DNA of 64,000 nucleotides. Origin: Fuerstiella sp041398845. Its GTDB lineage: Bacteria > Planctomycetota > Planctomycetia > Planctomycetales > Planctomycetaceae. The number at the start of each line of letters is the position of its first letter. Within the stretch, counting starts at the first letter, position 1. The position numbers and the translations under genes are program-made. Positions 46,821 to 54,732 of the stretch are shown here, in pieces. Where the stretch lies: the NCBI GenBank assembly GCA_041398845.1, contig JAWKTZ010000007.1, positions 868,001 through 932,000 of the forward strand, read 5' to 3'. The notes below the pieces were generated by a model that made no database searches, was not told the origin of the DNA, and saw only the letters and a program-made list of their open reading frames with translations.

Positions 46821-48257
46821 ATGCAACATTCCAGCCACGCATTCACCAATTATCATCCTCTGGTCAATGAAGGCGTCACGGTTCGCAGCCGCCGCAATAT
46901 GCTGAAAGCGGGACTGGCTGGCATCGCGGGACTGACCGTTCCCGACCTGATGCACGCTCGAGCCACCGCAGCGGAAACCGGCCGGCCGATGAGTCACAAG
47001 AGCGTGATTCTGTTGTGGATGACCGGCGGGCCCAGTCAAATCGACACCTGGGATCCCAAGCCTCATCGACCGCTGGCCAACCGAGGTCCGTTTTCACCGA
47101 TTTCCACCGCGTTACCGGGTGTGCAGATCTGTGAACATCTGCCCAAACAGGCCGCCATGCTGGATAAGTTCACGATCATTCGGTCAGTGGATCCGGATAA
47201 GAGCAGTCATCAGCCCAATCAGGTGATGCAGACCGGCAGCCGCGAAGCGACGCCGCGAACCAATCCCAAGGGAGATCGCTATCCGGCCATTGCATCGATC
47301 GTCGCCAAACATCACGGCGCCAATCATCCGTCAATGCCGCCCTATGTCGCGTTCATGAAGCATCCCACTCACATCGCATGGGGCGGCTGGCTGGGAAAGC
47401 AATACGATCCGTTTATTGGCAACAAGGCCGCCGTTCTTCCGGAATACAGTCTGGTTGGCGTGCCGTTGAACAGAACATCCGGTGCGGATCTGTTTCAGTT
47501 ACCCGGACAGCTCAGCGTGGATCGTCTGAGCAATCGTCGAAGTCTGATGCAGGACCTGGACCAGATTCGTTCCGGACTGGATCAGTCGGGATCGATGGAA
47601 GCTCTGGATCAGTACGGTCAGCAGGCCTTCGACATGGTTCTGGGACGTCGAGCTCAGCAGGCCTTCGACATCTCTTCCGAACCAGCGGCCAATCGGGAAC
47701 GATATGGCAGTCACCTGTGGTGCCAGCAGGCTTTGCTGGCTCGACGTCTGGTGGAAGCCGGCGTCAGTTTTGTGACCCTGGATTTAAGCTACCACACTGC
47801 GTCGGGCACATGGGACAATCACGGAATTCCTGACGGTGTCTACGGAGGAATTTCGAAAGGATTGAAGCCGCTGCTGCCACTGTTCGATCATATCCTGACG
47901 ACCCTGGTCAGCGATCTGGAAGAACGCGGCCTGCTGGATGAAGTGCTGATCATCGCCATGGGTGAATTCGGTCGCACGCCGATTATGGGAACTCAGGGAA
48001 GCGTCGATGGCCGCAACCACTGGCCCAATGTGATGTCGATGAGCCTTGCCGGTGGCGGACTGCGGCATGGACAGGTGATTGGTGCCAGCTCGGAAGACGG
48101 TGGCACCATTCACGAACGTCCGGTGACTCCGGCGGATCTGGCCGCCACAATCTATCGTCACATGGATGTTGACGTGGCCGGCACTTATCTGGACGACCGC
48201 GGCCGTCCCCGATACTTCGTCGAAGAAAACGGACAGCCCCTGAGCGAACTGTTTTAG
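46821..48257 (+). CDS. DUF1501 protein with Tat signal (sulfatase-like fold)
   Basis: This 478-residue protein is taken from the ATG at 46821; longer in-frame starts (46674, 46773) lack protein character. A twin-arginine signal SRRNMLKAGLAGIAGL directs folded export. The domain core is typical DUF1501: SVILLWMTGGPSQIDTWDPKP, then HLPKQAAMLDKFTIIRSV, LLDEVLIIAMGEFGRTP, and GRNHWPNVMSMSLAGGGL. These are alkaline-phosphatase-superfamily-like proteins common in planctomycetes. It is not next to a DUF1549 gene, unlike the second copy at 49.5 kb. Confidence 0.9.
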   Translation: MQHSSHAFTNYHPLVNEGVTVRSRRNMLKAGLAGIAGLTVPDLMHARATAAETGRPMSHKSVILLWMTGGPSQIDTWDPKPHRPLANRGPFSPISTALPGVQICEHLPKQAAMLDKFTIIRSVDPDKSSHQPNQVMQTGSREATPRTNPKGDRYPAIASIVAKHHGANHPSMPPYVAFMKHPTHIAWGGWLGKQYDPFIGNKAAVLPEYSLVGVPLNRTSGADLFQLPGQLSVDRLSNRRSLMQDLDQIRSGLDQSGSMEALDQYGQQAFDMVLGRRAQQAFDISSEPAANRERYGSHLWCQQALLARRLVEAGVSFVTLDLSYHTASGTWDNHGIPDGVYGGISKGLKPLLPLFDHILTTLVSDLEERGLLDEVLIIAMGEFGRTPIMGTQGSVDGRNHWPNVMSMSLAGGGLRHGQVIGASSEDGGTIHERPVTPADLAATIYRHMDVDVAGTYLDDRGRPRYFVEENGQPLSELF

Positions 48258-48268
48258 CTGGACAGCGG

Positions 48269-48285
48269 CGGGTTCGCCCGTTTTG
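48269..48285 (+). terminator. Short terminator-like hairpin after DUF1501 gene
   Basis: CGGG-TTCG-CCCG followed by TTTTG, 12 bp after the stop of the DUF1501 gene. The stem is only 4 bp but has a stable UUCG tetraloop and a short T-run, so it may be a weak rho-independent terminator. Confidence 0.4.
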
Positions 48286-48286
48286 T

Positions 48287-48306
48287 AACCCGAAGCGTAA
48301 GCGAGG
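48287..48306 (+). repeat. Single arm of the 46.6-kb inverted repeat
   Basis: AACCCGAAGCGTAAGCGAGG matches the left arm of the repeat at 46605 at 19 of 20 positions. No inverted partner is nearby. With the complete element on the other side, the DUF1501 gene is bracketed by two copies. Confidence 0.8.
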
Positions 48307-48361
48307 GAATTCATTAGTTAGAAGCTCGAGGGGCTGACGGGCTGACCGTTTTCCCGATACG

Positions 48362-49447
48362 CTATGCCTCTTTTTTTCCAAACCGAAAGAGCTGAATCGG
48401 CGAGTTGTTACCGGCATAGTTGCCATCCTTGTCGAGCTTTCGGCCGTTCCCGTTGCTGTTCCGATTGGTCGTAACGATCGCCATAAGCGACTGGTCGGAA
48501 GGAACGCTGACACTGTGGCAATTCGGATACCTGGTCGATTCAAAGAACGGCTTCTCGTCCTCCAACCGCCGAAACTCAATCCGCCCCGCGCCGGGTGTGC
48601 CGCTGGTGACGCCAATCAGGAATCCGGCAACATGCCAATGGAGGTCGTGCAGGAAACAATCCTTTTCTTCACCCAGCACCAATGTGTGCTTCACTTCACC
48701 CGACGCAAAGTCAAACACCAGCAGCGTCGGTTTGCCCTGAACCGTACCGCCGTTTTTGGGAGTGACACCACCGCAAGCCAGCCATGCTCCATCGGGACTG
48801 AATCGCAGCAATCTCACACCGCCGACATCCTGCAAGCGGCTGAGCAGCCAAAGCGTCGACGCATCCATATCGCGTACCGCATCCGAACGTTCTGCCGTGA
48901 CATCCCAGACTTTCACTTTGCCGAAGGCGTCACCGGAAACGAGTCGCTGACCATCGGGATGGAAGCGCACCGACTGCACATCGCAGCCATGTCCGGACCA
49001 CTCCCGGATCAGTTCGCCGTCAGCGGTGTTCCAGAGGGCAACACGTCCATCCGCACCGACGCTCGCCAGCCTTGATCCGTCAGGCGACAGATCGATCTGC
49101 CGAATCCAGCCATCGTGAGCGTGCTCGCAATCCCAAATCGGTTGAAGTTCGCCGCCATCGTGCCGCGTCGCGCGAATTTGTCCCCAGGAATCGGCGGAAT
49201 AAAGAATGTCGTCGGTGGGATGAAACACAATCGCGTGGACCCAGCCGTTGTGTCCGATGATCGGCGGTAACTCGACCGGCTCATCGCCGCTGACGTCCCA
49301 GATTCGTACGTGCGCATCAAAACCTCCGGCGGCGAGATAACAACCACACGGGCTGAACCGCGCCTCGGTCACCTGCGGATCGGCCACGATCGATTTCGTC
49401 TCCTGCGGCTCGAATTGCTGCAGCAGGGTCGCGGGGTCAGTCTTCAT
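48362..49447 (-). CDS. WD40-repeat protein
   Basis: This 361-residue protein starts at the ATG at 49447 (a start at 49465 is also possible). It has no signal peptide, so it is probably cytoplasmic. WD40 units with GH/WD-type ends are visible (VRIWDVSGDE, VALWNTADGE, VKVWDVTAER) and together would form one seven-bladed propeller. It is the third gene of an operon, 51-70 bp after a DUF1501 gene that follows a DUF1549/DUF1553 gene; such trios occur in planctomycetes. Confidence 0.87.
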   Translation of the reverse strand: MKTDPATLLQQFEPQETKSIVADPQVTEARFSPCGCYLAAGGFDAHVRIWDVSGDEPVELPPIIGHNGWVHAIVFHPTDDILYSADSWGQIRATRHDGGELQPIWDCEHAHDGWIRQIDLSPDGSRLASVGADGRVALWNTADGELIREWSGHGCDVQSVRFHPDGQRLVSGDAFGKVKVWDVTAERSDAVRDMDASTLWLLSRLQDVGGVRLLRFSPDGAWLACGGVTPKNGGTVQGKPTLLVFDFASGEVKHTLVLGEEKDCFLHDLHWHVAGFLIGVTSGTPGAGRIEFRRLEDEKPFFESTRYPNCHSVSVPSDQSLMAIVTTNRNSNGNGRKLDKDGNYAGNNSPIQLFRFGKKEA

Positions 49448-49516
49448 TGCTCGGGGACTCTCCAACAGGAACTGAGTTTCGCAGTCGTTCGACAGCGCGG
49501 AATCGCCGGAACACTT

Positions 49517-50821
49517 CTATGCCAACACTTCTTCCACCGGCTTGCAGTCATCGTGTGCGATCGGCAATGGCTGGCCGTTATTGTCGTACTCAGCCTCAGC
49601 GGAATTGATTCCCAAAGCCCGGAACCACGTATGAAACAGGTGGCCGATATCGTATGGCTCGCTGTCGACAAACGTGCCCAGTTCGTTGGTCTTTCCGACC
49701 ACCACGCCGCGTTTCACGCCACAACCGGCCATCACCAGAGACCAGGCTTCGGGCCAGTGATCGCGCCCGATGTGACCGTTGATTCGCGGCGTGCGTCCGA
49801 ATTCGCTCATCGCAATCACCAGGACATGGTCCAGCATTCCGCGCACATCCAGATCCTCAATAATCGCGGCGAAGGCCTGATCGAATTTGGGCATCAGGCT
49901 GAGGTGTCCGTTGAAATTGTCGCCGTGCGTGTCCCAGCCGTACGAGTTCACTTTGACAAACCGTACACCGGCCTCCAGCATGTTGCGGCCGATCAACATG
50001 TGGCGGCCGATCTCGTGCGCCCCGTAGCGATCCCTGTCGGATTGCGAGAACGCTGACTCGTCGAACAATTCGCGCCGGTCCATCAAGGTTCGCGCCGTGT
50101 CGAAGACGTACTTATTTGCGTCGCTGATCAGAGGACGCCGCCTCTCGGCGTAACGTCCGTCGATTGCTTCCCGCAGCCGATGCCGCGCATCGTCCTCATC
50201 CGCTGTGATCGAGTCGGGGCGGAGCAGATTCTCCGGCGGTTTTCCGTCGCCGAACGCCAGCGCGCCGTATTTCGGACCCAGAAACCCGGCATCCTGATGG
50301 ATGAACCCGCCGCTTCCCGGCTTCACCCAGACATACGCCGGCAGCCTGCTTTTGCCCGGCCCCATCAGCCTCGCCACCGCCGATCCGAAATAGGGATAGG
50401 TCACACCCCGGTTTTTGGGATCGCCACGTTGTATGCGAGCGACGCCGGCCGAATGCGAATTGTCCTGAGTACACAGGCTTCGAACGACCGCCAGTCGATC
50501 CATCAGCTTCGCGCTTCGAGGCAGAACTTCACTGAAATGAACCCCCGGGACGCTGGTTGGAATCGCGCGAAACGGACCGCCGAACTTCGTGTTCGGTTTC
50601 GGATCCCAGCTTTCCAACTGGCTCATTCCTCCGTCGATCCAGATAAACAAAACCTGCTTGTCTCGCTTCGACAGGTCGTCCGCGATGGCCGGCTGAACCA
50701 ATCCGCCGAGCGCTCCAGCGCCCAGAGTCGCCCCCGCAGACAATCCAGCAGTTGTTCCAAGCAAACGGCGCCGAGTGACGAAGTGCTCCTGCGGCGTGCA
50801 GAGAAATCGGTTGTCGTTCAC
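49517..50821 (-). CDS. DUF1501 protein with Tat signal, operon copy
   Basis: This 434-residue protein starts at a GTG preceded by GGAG five bases upstream. The signal TRRRLLGTTAGLSAGATLGAGALGG is twin-arginine type (given here by its motif RRRLLG). The DUF1501 core is complete: VLFIWIDGGMSQLESWDPKP, then FSEVLPRSAKLMDRLAVVRSL, MLDHVLVIAMSEFGRTPRI, and GRDHWPEAWSLVMAGCGV. It follows a DUF1549/DUF1553 gene by 87 bp, the usual gene pair for these families. Confidence 0.92.
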   Translation of the reverse strand: MNDNRFLCTPQEHFVTRRRLLGTTAGLSAGATLGAGALGGLVQPAIADDLSKRDKQVLFIWIDGGMSQLESWDPKPNTKFGGPFRAIPTSVPGVHFSEVLPRSAKLMDRLAVVRSLCTQDNSHSAGVARIQRGDPKNRGVTYPYFGSAVARLMGPGKSRLPAYVWVKPGSGGFIHQDAGFLGPKYGALAFGDGKPPENLLRPDSITADEDDARHRLREAIDGRYAERRRPLISDANKYVFDTARTLMDRRELFDESAFSQSDRDRYGAHEIGRHMLIGRNMLEAGVRFVKVNSYGWDTHGDNFNGHLSLMPKFDQAFAAIIEDLDVRGMLDHVLVIAMSEFGRTPRINGHIGRDHWPEAWSLVMAGCGVKRGVVVGKTNELGTFVDSEPYDIGHLFHTWFRALGINSAEAEYDNNGQPLPIAHDDCKPVEEVLA

Positions 50822-50908
50822 GTTGGCTCCTCGCGGCCCCGTTCGGCCAGGTCAATGATGGTCAGCACAGTGCGTTTCTTCCGTTCGAAGCAATCAACGG
50901 GCGTGTGG

Positions 50909-52621
50909 TCAGTGATTCACATGAAACTCGGTGGAAGCGGCAGCTGCCCATGCCAGATATCCGATTCCCTTTTCACGAGCCTCGCCGAAGCCGGAGAGAA
51001 ACTGTTCAATCTCAGCCACTTCGTCCGGCGTCGGCGGACGTGACAGCAGGCTGACGTAAAGTTCGTCGGCGATCGCACCGGGCGACTCAAGCCTCGACGC
51101 GCGATCGACGAGATTCCCGTCGCGCGGCTCGAACCAGGACAACAGTTCGGCGTCGTTGGACAGGAACAGAGCGGCTTTGACAGTCGGCGTCACCTCCACT
51201 TCCGGTTCCTGCGGCGGGCTGGCGAGCGCCGCTTCGAAACGTTTTCGGAGTTCCGACATCTTCGACTCATCGGCCGACAATCGCGGCCACTCGCCGGTCG
51301 CAATCAACAAGCTGAACAACCGCTGCTCGTCACTCAATCGTTTCTCCAGTGCAACGCGATACGAAGCCATCGGCGCGGCCGCGTCCGCCGTCTCGGGAAC
51401 AAGGCCGTCCGGCAATCGGCTCGATCGCTGATACGTTTCGCTCAGCATCAATTCTCGCAACGCCCATCGAATATCGAACCCGTGTGCAGCGATCTTATCC
51501 GCCAGAGTTTCGAGCAACTCGGGGTGAGACGGCAAATTGTCCGCATGCTGCATGTCGAGCGGATCGACAAGTCCCCGCCCCATCGTTGCCCACCACAGGC
51601 GATTGGCAATGTTCCGCGCAAAGAGCCGGTTGTCGCCGCGCGGAAGTGTCTCGGCCAGCAGTTTCAAGGGACTGAATTTCAAAACGCCAGGAGTCTTTGC
51701 CTTCCTGTCCGGTGGCTCAAGATATTCGTCCCCCTTCGCAATCTCCGGTATCGCAATTTCCTGACCGAGCGGAATGCGCGGCCCCGTCCTCTGCTCGTCA
51801 CCGCCGAAGACCGATGTGAACGCGACGGGAGTCAACAGCGGGTTCTCGCCAACGGCAGGAAACGATTTGTCCTTGCGAATGAACGTCTGACCGACAAACG
51901 CATACAGCCCCTGATAATCGACCTGCTTGTACTCATCGACGAACAGATGGTCGTGACACTGAGCACACTGCACATCAATGCCCAGAAAGAATCGACCGAC
52001 ATCGCGCACCATTCCCGGCACATCGGATGGATTCTGGCCGTAACGTTCCAGATGCACGACAAAGAAGTACGCGGCGCCGCGAGTCGCCTCGTCCTCCGCA
52101 TCCGGATTCAACATCTCGCGAGCCATCTGGTCCCACGGACGGTTCTCCGCGAACGCGGTCCGCAGATATTTGATCCATTCGTCGTTCGCGCCGCGACGCT
52201 CCAGCAGCATCACATCAAACAAATCGGTCATGCGATCAGCGTAACGCGGATCCGCAAGCAATCGGTCGATCAGCGACCCGCGCTTGTCGGCTTCGGTCGA
52301 TTCCAGAAACGACCGCGCTTCCTCCGCAGAGGGAATGCGTCCAACCAGATCCAGATAGGTTCGACGCAGGAACTCCGCATCCGTCGCCCGTTCGGCCGAT
52401 GCTCCTCCGGCACGCGCTTCGATCAGACGATCAATCCGCACATGCAGCCGTTCTTCCTGAGCTGACACATGGCTGATCGCACCATGCCACGGGAACAACG
52501 ACACCGCAGCAACAAGAAACGTCAACATCCTGACCGCACCGTTCGGCATCCGATGCAACACAATCTGCCGAATGCGATGAAAACCAAATCGGCGATGGGC
52601 GAAAGGGCGAATTCGACTCAT
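50909..52621 (-). CDS. DUF1549/DUF1553 protein (planctomycete cytochrome-like PSCyt2/PSD1)
   Basis: This is about 570 residues from the ATG at 52621; other starts (52783, 52549, 52528) are possible. A signal-anchor segment MLTFLVAAVSLFPWHGAISHV precedes the mature part. DUF1549 follows: RIDRLIEARAGG, FLRRTYLDLVGRIPS, and a CxxCH-type CAQCHDHLF (about residue 220), which may bind haem or metal. DUF1553 has PRGDNRLFARNIANRLWWATMGRGL and later RWALRELMLSETYQRSSR. It is the first gene of a three-gene operon. No biochemical role is established. Confidence 0.9.
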   Translation of the reverse strand: MSRIRPFAHRRFGFHRIRQIVLHRMPNGAVRMLTFLVAAVSLFPWHGAISHVSAQEERLHVRIDRLIEARAGGASAERATDAEFLRRTYLDLVGRIPSAEEARSFLESTEADKRGSLIDRLLADPRYADRMTDLFDVMLLERRGANDEWIKYLRTAFAENRPWDQMAREMLNPDAEDEATRGAAYFFVVHLERYGQNPSDVPGMVRDVGRFFLGIDVQCAQCHDHLFVDEYKQVDYQGLYAFVGQTFIRKDKSFPAVGENPLLTPVAFTSVFGGDEQRTGPRIPLGQEIAIPEIAKGDEYLEPPDRKAKTPGVLKFSPLKLLAETLPRGDNRLFARNIANRLWWATMGRGLVDPLDMQHADNLPSHPELLETLADKIAAHGFDIRWALRELMLSETYQRSSRLPDGLVPETADAAAPMASYRVALEKRLSDEQRLFSLLIATGEWPRLSADESKMSELRKRFEAALASPPQEPEVEVTPTVKAALFLSNDAELLSWFEPRDGNLVDRASRLESPGAIADELYVSLLSRPPTPDEVAEIEQFLSGFGEAREKGIGYLAWAAAASTEFHVNH

Positions 52622-52845
52622 GGCGGGTAGGCATCGGCAGGAGGCGGGCAGGCGGAAACGCACCGGCTCCCAGTGTACGCCGCTCGCTGAGCAAAATGAA
52701 GTCGGACCAGTGAATTCCACCGATCCGCCCACTGCGCCACATCGTCCCCCACGAACCTCACCCGCCGTCCGTCTGTAAAACAAACCTTTGAATGGCTCAG
52801 AATCTCAAGCGGACGCTGGTCGAAGTAATGCCGATCGATCTCGGC

Positions 52846-53190
52846 CTACACCGCCGGAATTGTCGCGCTGATGGGCTGGCTCCACGGGCCGGTTTCGCCT
52901 CTGGTGTTGACCCATCGAAGGAGGATGTGAGCGGTTTTGCCGCCTTCGTCGCTTTTGAATTTCAGAAGCTCGGGAGGGCGAGTACTGAAGGCGGCAAACC
53001 GGTAGTCTTCGGGATTCGTGGGAGCGTTGTCGGCGATGGAAACGTACACTTCGCAGCCTCGAACACCGTATGGCTTGGCTTTGCGAGTTGGTGTGGCGAC
53101 GTCGGAATACATCAGCGTGAGTTTCAGGCGATCCGTGGCGATGACACTGCCTGCGGGAAACGTGTGAGGTACCGGAACAGGTGTGCGCAA
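52846..53190 (-). pseudogene. Truncated remnant of a Fn3-like planctomycete protein
   Basis: The frame encodes about 114 residues ending AHILLRWVNTRGETGPWSQP, a pattern I know from the C-terminal domain of exported or structural hypothetical proteins in planctomycetes, which normally carry an extra helical N-terminal domain. Here the N-terminal domain is missing; the frame has only a TTG start, and just upstream is a stop and a 27-bp palindrome, suggesting the 5' part was lost by rearrangement. It could also be a short intact gene. Confidence 0.6.
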
Positions 53191-53237
53191 TGTCGAATGG
53201 GTCGGAAGAATGTATTTGTGGGTCGGAACAAATCATG

Positions 53238-53264
53238 AGTGGCTCGGAACAGTTCCGAGCCACT
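53238..53264. repeat. 27-bp palindrome AGTGGCTCGGAAC-A-GTTCCGAGCCACT
   Basis: AGTGGCTCGGAAC (53238-53250) and its exact reverse complement (53252-53264) are separated by one base. It sits at the broken upstream edge of the remnant gene. Nearby GGTCGGAA motifs (for example 53199 and 53221) resemble the arm. From memory, GGCTCGGAAC-type palindromes recur in planctomycete genomes; this is not verified here. Confidence 0.85.
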
Positions 53265-53295
53265 ATTTCCCCACGTCGAGCACTGCGCAACAATT

Positions 53296-53313
53296 CCTGG
53301 AACGAATTCCAGG
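53296..53313. repeat. Small inverted repeat CCTGGAA-CGAA-TTCCAGG
   Basis: A perfect 7-bp stem with a 4-nt loop in the decayed region, 32 bp after the larger palindrome. No T-run follows. Confidence 0.5.
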
Positions 53314-53657
53314 CATGCCTAGTCTTCCGGACCGGTAGAGGGAACGTAATCCTCACAGCTTGAAAGATGCGGCAGTGTTCCTCAAGCCTTACGTTCTTCC
53401 GCTGACAACCACCTGTGTGGCCTCAACGAAGCAGCCGCCGAAGATCTTCTGGAACAGCTTCTCCGAGGTGCCCCGCTGATTTCCGAGTGGCGTTCCGTGA
53501 AACTTACCGAGGGTTACTCAATGGGAGCGTGTGTTCAGAGTTGAATGAGGCCGGAGATCCGGTACCGCTTGTCTGGTCGCGGTCTTCGCGGAATTGTGGA
53601 GGTCGGTGATGACGGCGGTGGCATCGGGTTGGCAATGTTGGTTCCCGCGATGCCTCA

Positions 53658-53702
53658 TCACGCGGAGCGTGATGGCTACGTAGCCGTCATCGCTCCGCGT
53701 GA
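53658..53702. repeat. 45-bp nearly perfect hairpin element
   Basis: TCACGCGGAGCG (53658-53669) pairs perfectly with CGCTCCGCGTGA (53691-53702). The 21-bp centre contains the palindrome GGCTACGTAGCC (53674-53685), so almost the entire 45 bp can fold into one stem. From memory, TCACGCGGAGCGTGATGGCTAC-type repeats are dispersed in planctomycetes (unverified). It lies in the decayed region. Confidence 0.8.
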
Positions 53703-53993
53703 CGAGCCGCGCAGTGCCGACGTTTTTCTCACCATTCGTCGCTGACCGGAAGAATGGTCGGCCCCACATTCCAGCCGAATCGTACAGGAACTCCCCGTTG
53801 AGCAATAAGCTCAGGCATGCGAAAGCGGCATTGGAAATCCCGGTCAATCCGCTGATTGACGCGCTCCGTCAGTGTTCTCGACTGACTCAGGCCACTGTGC
53901 TGAGGGATATGCTTGCTCAATATCGCTCGCGACGGGCTGCCACCGGTCGCTGTGGCCTGCCTCCTCCTGCGCCATCTATTGATGAAGCGTTCC

Positions 53994-54293
53994 TTAGCCT
54001 TCACCGGGAATGGCGAACGGGTCGACAATTTGCGGCTTCTGGACGAGGCCCGAGCGAATCATGCTTACGGGCACGCGGCGACGAATGACGCGACCGTCTT
54101 CAATGACCCGGATTTTCTTCAGGTTGCGTCGGAACTTCCGCTTGGAAACGCCTGTAGTTTGGCGACCGTTACCACCGAGATACTTATATTTACCTCGCTG
54201 AGTCACACTGTTTCCTATGGCGGGCTTCAGATCTCCGTACAGTTCTTCCAGCTTCGCCTGTTTGATTCGCTTGTTTTTCTTCAGAGTACTCAT
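53994..54293 (-). CDS. bL28-like ribosomal protein without zinc-binding cysteines
   Basis: This 99-residue basic protein resembles the core of ribosomal protein bL28: GNSVTQRGKYKYLGG, then TGVSKRKFRRNLKKIRVI and RRRVPVSMIRSGLVQKP, aligned by eye. The N-terminal CxxC and C-terminal cysteines of C+ L28 are absent, so it would be a C- (zinc-independent) form, a type often induced on zinc limitation when a C+ paralogue exists. It stands alone with a long upstream region. No Zur site is identified. The assignment is tentative. Confidence 0.62.
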   Translation of the reverse strand: MSTLKKNKRIKQAKLEELYGDLKPAIGNSVTQRGKYKYLGGNGRQTTGVSKRKFRRNLKKIRVIEDGRVIRRRVPVSMIRSGLVQKPQIVDPFAIPGEG

Positions 54294-54681
54294 AATTTCG
54301 CGCGTTTCTGGTCGTAATCACTGTCGCAGGGAAGCCAAATCTGAGGCTGGCTGCGGCTGGACAGGACGATATTGAAAGATTTCCTGAGAGACGAATGCGG
54401 GAGAATACTGGTCCCACGCCGGAAGTTCAATTCTGATTTCTGCTTACGTCGGCAGGAATCCCTATCTTTCCCAGCAATTGTGGTGGAAGTCCAGGGTTTT
54501 CGGCAAAAGCCATCGAAACCTCATTGCCGGCGGATGCGTCGAGTGAGTTTCGCATCCGCCAGGGGCAGCCACATTTGAACGTCTGGTGGGCGTTCGAACT
54601 GAAAGCCAGTGCTTCGTTCGACCGTCAATCCCGAGTTTATTCACCTGAATCAGGGAAGGTGGCATTAACGTGCCGGAATAA
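54294..54681. other. Non-coding region upstream of the bL28-like gene
   Basis: No gene is supported. It includes a perfect 10-bp stem GGCGGATGCG/CGCATCCGCC (54529-54538 and 54551-54560) with a 12-nt loop, without a T-run on either side. It may contain the promoter of the bL28-like gene. Confidence 0.45.
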
Positions 54682-54719
54682 AAACAGCCTTCCCGAACAC
54701 AGGTTTCGGAAGGCTGTTT
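54682..54719 (-). terminator. Rho-independent terminator after the DUF1559 gene
   Basis: AAACAGCCTTCC (54682-54693) pairs perfectly with GGAAGGCTGTTT (54708-54719). Read on the minus strand the stem is followed by a T-rich run (TTTTATT). It lies 13 bp after the stop of the DUF1559 pseudopilin, so it ends that transcript. Confidence 0.85.
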
Positions 54720-54732
54720 GAAAGAGCGAAGT

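Larger units (their letters stand above)
53191..53993. other. Decayed, repeat-rich stretch without a supported gene
   Basis: The stretch holds several palindromes (53238-53264, 53296-53313, 53658-53702). Its frames are short, Arg/Ser-rich and not alike to known families. A short frame near 53400-53520 with EAAAEDLLEQLLRGAPLISE looks protein-like but has no start or context. It most likely represents genomic debris. Confidence 0.55.

Noticed and set aside
52805..53356. A 183-residue frame on the - strand overlapping the remnant gene
   Set aside because: Arg/Ser/His-rich; the other frame (52846-53190) carries the recognisable domain pattern.
53191..53993. Idea of a mobile element or integration site
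   Set aside because: No transposase, integrase, tRNA end or target-site duplication could be identified; only palindromes and a truncated gene are visible.
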